From the NCBI GenBank assembly GCA_008973525.1, contig WACJ01000059.1, forward strand, positions 1,220,422 to 1,284,421: a DNA stretch of 64,000 bases, written 5' to 3'. This DNA comes from Stenopsyche tienmushanensis. Lineage: Eukaryota; Arthropoda; Insecta; Trichoptera; Stenopsychidae. The translations under genes and the position numbers were made by a program. The notes below the pieces were generated by a model, which did no database searches, was not told where the DNA came from, and worked only from the letters and a program-made list of their open reading frames with translations. The number at the start of each line of letters is the position of its first letter. Position 1 is the first letter of the stretch. Shown piece after piece: positions 58,935 through 64,000 of this stretch.

Positions 58935-59175
58935 ACATGGTCACCCGAGCTTCTTCGGACAACTTCGTTTTGTAATAAGACTTTATAATCATTTATGTTC
59001 AGGTATGGCATCCGATTGCGAGGTACTCATTTGTTATATCAGCGGTCCGAAAAGGAGACCGATTGGATACATAGATCTTGTAGCCGCTCCGTCCTCTTTT
59101 GGGACTTTTTGCGCATTTTATATGATCTTTACGATCATGGAAGCTCCATCAGAGGCTAACTTACATAGGTAACTT
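58935..59175 (+). repeat. Dispersed repeat C, copy 3
   Basis: CGTTTTGTAATAAGACTTTA, GGTATGGCATCCGATTGCGA, CAGCGGTCCGAAAAGGAGAC and TACGATCATGGAAGC match copy 2. It then continues into GGCTAACTTACATAGG, which in copy 2 is the start of the unit. Confidence 0.6.
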
Positions 59176-59387
59176 GCACTAATTGCGGACGAGCCTAGAC
59201 TTCCTCCCATAGATAAAAACTATATTTATCTATCTTACTAATGTATGATGCTATCTTAGCTAGTGTTTTGTTTTAAGTTACAAAATCTAGCTAATTTTTC
59301 CGCGCTCAGAGCACAAGTGGCCACTCGAAGTTGAGAATGAGAATATCTTTTAACTTTCTTATATCTTTTCACGATTTTGGAGAGAAA

Positions 59388-59655
59388 CAGAGACGGAGAG
59401 GGTATCTTGCGTACATCGCATCATTGTACAGATCGTTAACCCAAATTTATCAACGAATAATAATGTGTGAATGATATAATTAATCGATTTCAAGTGTATT
59501 GTTTGTATTTACGCGAAGAAATTATCGAATATTGTGTGTTATCGACAGTGTATTTTTATTTATGTACAAACTTCATACACGTTACGACGGTCCTGACAGA
59601 TAAGTGGATTTATACGGATGATAGGTGGCGGATATACGAATATAGCATCTAAGTT
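59388..59655 (-). repeat. Dispersed repeat E, copy 4 (inverted)
   Basis: AGAAACAGAGACGGAGAGGG, GATCGTTAACCCAAATTTAT, GATTTCAAGTGTATTG and GGCGGATATACGAATATAGC match, in reverse, copies 1 and 2. Confidence 0.6.
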
Positions 59656-60159
59656 AATGATAGAAAATACACAAAAAAATATTCCTAAGGAAAAATTTGT
59701 GTGTACAAATTTCAAGCTGTTATTTTGATTCGAAAACTGTTTTTTTTGTACAAGTTTGATCCGTTAGAACAAGTCGATAATTATTGTTTTAATATGATTT
59801 TATTTAAAAGTTATATTGGTGATATCTGTATACAATATGTTAATTAAATACATATGGGTAAAATTAAAGTTTGACATGGTTTTTTGTGTGTTGAAGGGAG
59901 GAAGCGCACAGATCTGTGCGCACGGTATTTATAAAGTTAATGTGCCATATCCGTTATCGAATGTAGATGATCTACAAAGGAAATTTTACAGGAATAGAAG
60001 ATTTTTATATAGTAGTTTGCCATTGCCTTCTACATATGGGTGCACCAAAATAAAATTGCTCTGTCTTTTTAGATAGGAGAGGATCAGAAAAGATCCAGAT
60101 TTCTAATGATTCGATTTGTTCAATTGAAGGCTCGTTTTATATATGAGTTGATGGCTAAT

Positions 60160-60660
60160 TAAGGATTCTTAGCAGGTGAGCCATTAGTTTATTGGTCATA
60201 AACAAAATGAAATTTGTCCATCATAGATAGGATCTGAAACAGGATGTGAGGTGGTAGTCCGTTGGTCCCATAGTAGTTTTGATTTTGAACACGGATCGTC
60301 AGAGCTCGCGACTCGTGGCCAAGAGCGCGCCTCCAATAGTAATGAGAGGCCGACAGGTGAGGCTGTGTGTGAGATTGATCGACACTTCGAGGAAGATAAG
60401 GCGGTACCAGAATATCGATCAGACCAGTTCTGCTGACGACGTCTTGTCTCCGAAAAAACTGGTGCAAGACCCTACGCCTTCACACCTCCTAGAGGATTCC
60501 TCGGCACAATCCAGCGTTTTAAATGTATGTACTATCCTCGGAGATACCATCAGGAGTTCAATCCACCACCAAAAAAATGCAATTGTTCAACAGTCGATGA
60601 CCTGCGACGACCTGGGTCTTTTGTATTCGACTGCGTCTTCATATTCCATATTAAATTAGA
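60160..60660. other. G+C-rich segment of unknown origin
   Basis: Open frames overlap on both strands: 92 codons on the minus strand (60467-60189, with RTGLIDILVPPYLPRSVDQS) and 126 on the plus strand (60279-60659). Composition contrasts sharply with both flanks. I suspect a mobile-element piece but recognise no family, termini or duplication. Confidence 0.25.
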
Positions 60661-60669
60661 GATATGATT

Positions 60670-62990
60670 GACATCAAACACAAATCAATTGATGGATAAG
60701 ACATATTTAAATGACGACATTATTCCATTTTAATATGTATAACTAAAATATATGACGCTAATGCATTAGTAAGGCAACTTGCAGAAGACTCAAAAATGTA
60801 ACTGCGCTTCGCGAAGCTAAGGAGCGGAGAAACTTTAAGTGTGTTTTTCTCGAAACTACTTTTTCCAAGCTCATGGAAGTGCTCCTACACGCCCTAAATG
60901 AGCATTCTTTATGAAATTTGGCCGACATATGTATAATAAACGTCTTCATCGTATAGACTACAATTATTCTAAAATTTTTAAAAGTTTTTATTTAATTAAC
61001 AAAAAACTACAAAAAGTGTTTATAAAAATATACTCTTTTCTTCGATCGCTCATTATTTTTTTTATTTTCCAATATTTCTTCTTAATTATAGTCCAAGCTA
61101 TGGACAATATTATATAAAGTAAAAATATGTTTAATTTCTTTGCTGCAAATTACTGTTCAGGTCTTAAGACTTCCATGGTGAAGAATGTCATCGTTCGCGC
61201 GTGCACCGACATAAGTGGCTCCCCTCACTCCTACTCCAATACTTTTCCAAATTTTAAAAAATATGTTTATATTCAATAGAGATTGCCTAGTCAATATACT
61301 AAATATCAACATTCTCTATTTAATATATTTCGCATAAAAAAATGTTAAAAAGTCGATCACTTTTAGGCCCAACCAGGTAGAAACGTCCCTTAATACTTAA
61401 GACTTAAGATCAATTTTATGTCATTTTTTTTCTCCAGAATCTGGATTTGAATCTGAACCTTATAAGCGTTTAATATTTAACCCAGTATTGGAATACTTGT
61501 TCATTCATGCTGATGATAGTAACATGCTTTCATTGATGACTTGCTTTTTACAAGAATCAAAGGACCTTCGATTAAACAACACCATCATGATTACTAATCA
61601 CCCATCCGGATCTTTCAATGCCTTCTTGGTACTTTTATTCCAGTCATATATGACTTTGATACGTCAACATTGGCTAATTTAATATCAATATTGATCGTTA
61701 ATCCTATAGAACTTAATGATCCAAAAAAACATTTAAACAAATACTCCACGAGCCTAATTTTTTAGCGAGGACAACAAAGCAAAGATTGTATAAAACAGAA
61801 CATAACTTTATAACGTTCAAATGAATCGTTTTTCAAAATAAAATTTATTCAAGAATATATCGACTTTTCCTATTAAACGTAATTTACAATCGTGCTTGAT
61901 CTTCACGCTGATAATTAATGCTAATCACTAACATCTGAACTTAACGACAACAGAGATTTATGAAGTTTGTACCATTCTCACGACATACTTTATACAGAGG
62001 TGGTCTGAATAGTTCTAAAAGGCTTTCCAATTAACATAACTATTTGTTTCAATTACTTGAGCTATTTGGCTAATGGTGCATGTATTGCTTTCGTTACTAT
62101 CGTAAATGAGACAGGCAAAAATGTTATTTTTTTGAGCGCCCTGGGTATAGAAATTCTTTGAACATCCAGAATGAAAGATATGTAACATGTTTTGATCTTC
62201 CAAGCATTAAACTAATATATTGTTATAACTTTATATGATTCTGTAGCCTTTAAACATACTGATATTAGTTGGAATTGTTAAAGGAACATACTATAAAGAT
62301 GCTCCTCAATAAATTGATCAATCGATCAGATCAAAGAAACAGGTTGTAATAACGACAGAAATAAAAATAAAAGCAAATCATTACTGTAAAGTTCCACTTC
62401 AAAGTTTAACCAGATAATATATTTTTCAACAATAAGCATAAAAATCAGAAAAGGGAAGGTTTTTAAGTAACATTAATTATCTTAGATTTAATGCTAAATT
62501 TTATTCGAAGTTGAAATTATCTATACAATAATGGAATTTAATATCTACAAATAACGACACAATGAAAATAATTAGATTTTGTAATAAAAACATGGTTAAA
62601 AAAGGGAATTCTTAAGAAACAATATTACAATTTCTACTTGATTTTTAATATTAAACTATGATGATTTATAAATGTTTTTTAAAAAAACGGACGTTTGATT
62701 TGGAATTGCACAAAGACCCAAGCAATTTGTTAAGACCAAATTTTATGACGCACACGTTAAACGTCAAATCTCGATGACGTTTAAATAGTGACATATGAAT
62801 AAAAATTGTTTTTTTAGAGCCGATCACTAATTAATAAAATCAATAGCATCCAGAATGCTTAAAAAATAAAAATAATCGAGCACGTTAATAAATTTCAGTT
62901 TCCAATTCAATTATTTAAATTGAAGTTACTTTTTATGACTTGAATAAACAACAAAATTGCATACGTACAATGCTAATTGTGCTGCAATAA
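60670..62990. other. A+T-rich non-coding DNA
   Basis: Contains a SINE-like B-box piece at about 61430-61490 (AATCTGGATTTGAATCTGAA) and a short TE-like phrase near 60830-60860. No gene recognised. Confidence 0.35.
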
Positions 62991-62998
62991 TTAAATTA

Positions 62999-63290
62999 TC
63001 AACAGGCATTGTTCTTGGAGTGTTTTTCCACGATTCGGGCAAAAAACAATAGTATCATAAAAATCAAAACCAATATAATGAATTTCATGGGATTTGAAGC
63101 TTTGACCTGCGAAGGTGACACATCCAGGATGAGACTAAAGACAAAATCCAAGGGCACGTTCTTGCATGTCCTGTTTGCAATTTCACTGATCCTGTTACTT
63201 GTACACAATGCCATCGTCTTAATTTTTATCTCCAATTGCCAATATTTCCAATATCGCCTTCTGCGATTCTATAAAAAGAAATAAAAAAGT
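62999..63290 (-). other. Open frame with one membrane segment, unrecognised
   Basis: On the minus strand a T-rich tract and CTTTTTATAG near 63270 precede an open frame to a TGA at 62999-63001. The ATG-initiated part is 78 codons with a C-terminal hydrophobic segment MKFIILVLIFMILLFFARIV. The opposite strand is also open over the same stretch (63009-63284). It might be a last exon of a membrane protein or chance; no family recognised. Confidence 0.18.
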
Positions 63291-63299
63291 GTACGCCGC

Positions 63300-64000
63300 A
63301 TTCAAATAACCTATTTATCCAAATTTACTTAGGGTTTATCTGGCCGTTTGCTTATATGCGAGCTGACAATTGGAAAGAGCGTTTTTGAATACAAATTATC
63401 ACTTAACATAATGACAATTTCATATTGTTATTTTTTGCAAAATTTATATAGATACAGCAAACATAGAACAATTTCCATTATGATAATTTAAAAAATATAA
63501 TCTAAAACCGTATTAATTTTAATAAAATAAAAATTATGCAAATTTATGCATATTTTTTGTTGTACTTACTTTTTTGATAATGATAAATTGAAATTTTTAA
63601 TTTTTATGTTAAAATCATCAACGATTCGATTGTAATTGGATTTAAATATAATCATTTAGGCTCCATTTTAATGTCTTTAACTATTTGGCAACTGCCGCTA
63701 TATGTGGTATTGTCTTTCATTTAATTATATATTTGCATTAATATTCTACTAGCATAATATGTATAAATTGGATCAAAGTACAATATACAATGATGTAAGC
63801 TTGCCACGTTATTGACAAACCATTAAAGTCAGCAATGTTCAAGTATTATTTCCATAATTCTGACAGATCGTTGAATAGTATACAGAATCATTGTTATCTG
63901 TTTTGCATAGTGGACTAATTTTGATAACATTTCAGAACAAACTGCATAATACTTAAAGTAAGATTTATAGACTTTTGATTATAAAATAAATCTAGTCTTT
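63300..64000. other. Very A+T-rich non-coding DNA at the window end
   Basis: Nothing recognised. Confidence 0.4.

Overview
The window looks like nuclear DNA from an insect (at least an arthropod). It is strongly A+T-rich, has GT-AG introns mostly of 80-120 bp, and is full of relics of mariner, hAT, piggyBac-like, pogo/Tigger-like and R1-type non-LTR elements plus tRNA-derived SINEs. The order of insect cannot be read from the sequence. There is no bacterial signal: no operons, Shine-Dalgarno sites, CRISPR array or rRNA.

One host gene can be assembled with confidence. It is a GAS2-family actin-microtubule crosslinker on the + strand, the apparent orthologue of Drosophila pickled eggs (pigs). 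Eight coding exons (29499-30051, 49540-49664, 49759-49900, 49983-50199, 50281-50327, 50445-50581, 51414-51542, 51630-52667) join in frame to 795 codons plus a stop. The protein has a single calponin-homology (CH) domain, an acidic linker, a cysteine-containing GAR/GAS2 domain, an SxIP-type motif and a long basic Ser/Thr-Pro-rich tail. A 5'UTR acceptor lies at 29449/29450. The first coding intron is 19.5 kb and cuts the CH domain near its start; the other introns are compact, except intron 6 (832 bp), which holds a decayed antisense mariner.

Region by region: 1-29449 is upstream sequence, or an intron of the 5'UTR. It contains a pogo-like MITE, a 20-bp tandem array, a mariner-bounded composite element (5332-6710), a hAT relic (about 8045-8670), piggyBac-like termini, a frameshifted TRAF-C/MATH-like open frame (about 20278-20965, minus), an inverted set of a dispersed repeat (19.6-24.0 kb), a 149-bp MITE with a target duplication (22297-22445), a SINE copy and a second hAT relic (28.2-28.95 kb). 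Intron 1 (30052-49539) holds a piggyBac-like MITE (30856-31575), four copies or fragments of the pogo-like MITE, two SINEs, a Tigger-type C-terminal relic and a 5'-truncated R1-type retrotransposon with a 31-bp poly(T) and a perfect 15-bp target-site duplication (46795-47850). Downstream of 52667 lie the probable 3'UTR, a small pogo/Tigger relic (55443-55881), one exon-like island of unknown identity (56523-56666), further copies of the dispersed repeats, and A+T-rich DNA to the end.

The most unusual object is the 5332-6710 element. Two almost identical mariner inverted repeats (30 of 31 bases) enclose a deleted mariner transposase and about 1.06 kb of the internal part of an R1-type reverse transcriptase. 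The RT piece has no tail, no natural 3' end and no target duplication. It looks like a mariner that captured a piece of a LINE rather than a LINE that jumped into a mariner. Several moderately G+C-rich non-repetitive islands in the upstream DNA and intron 1 are candidate regulatory elements, but comparison with other species would be needed to establish that.
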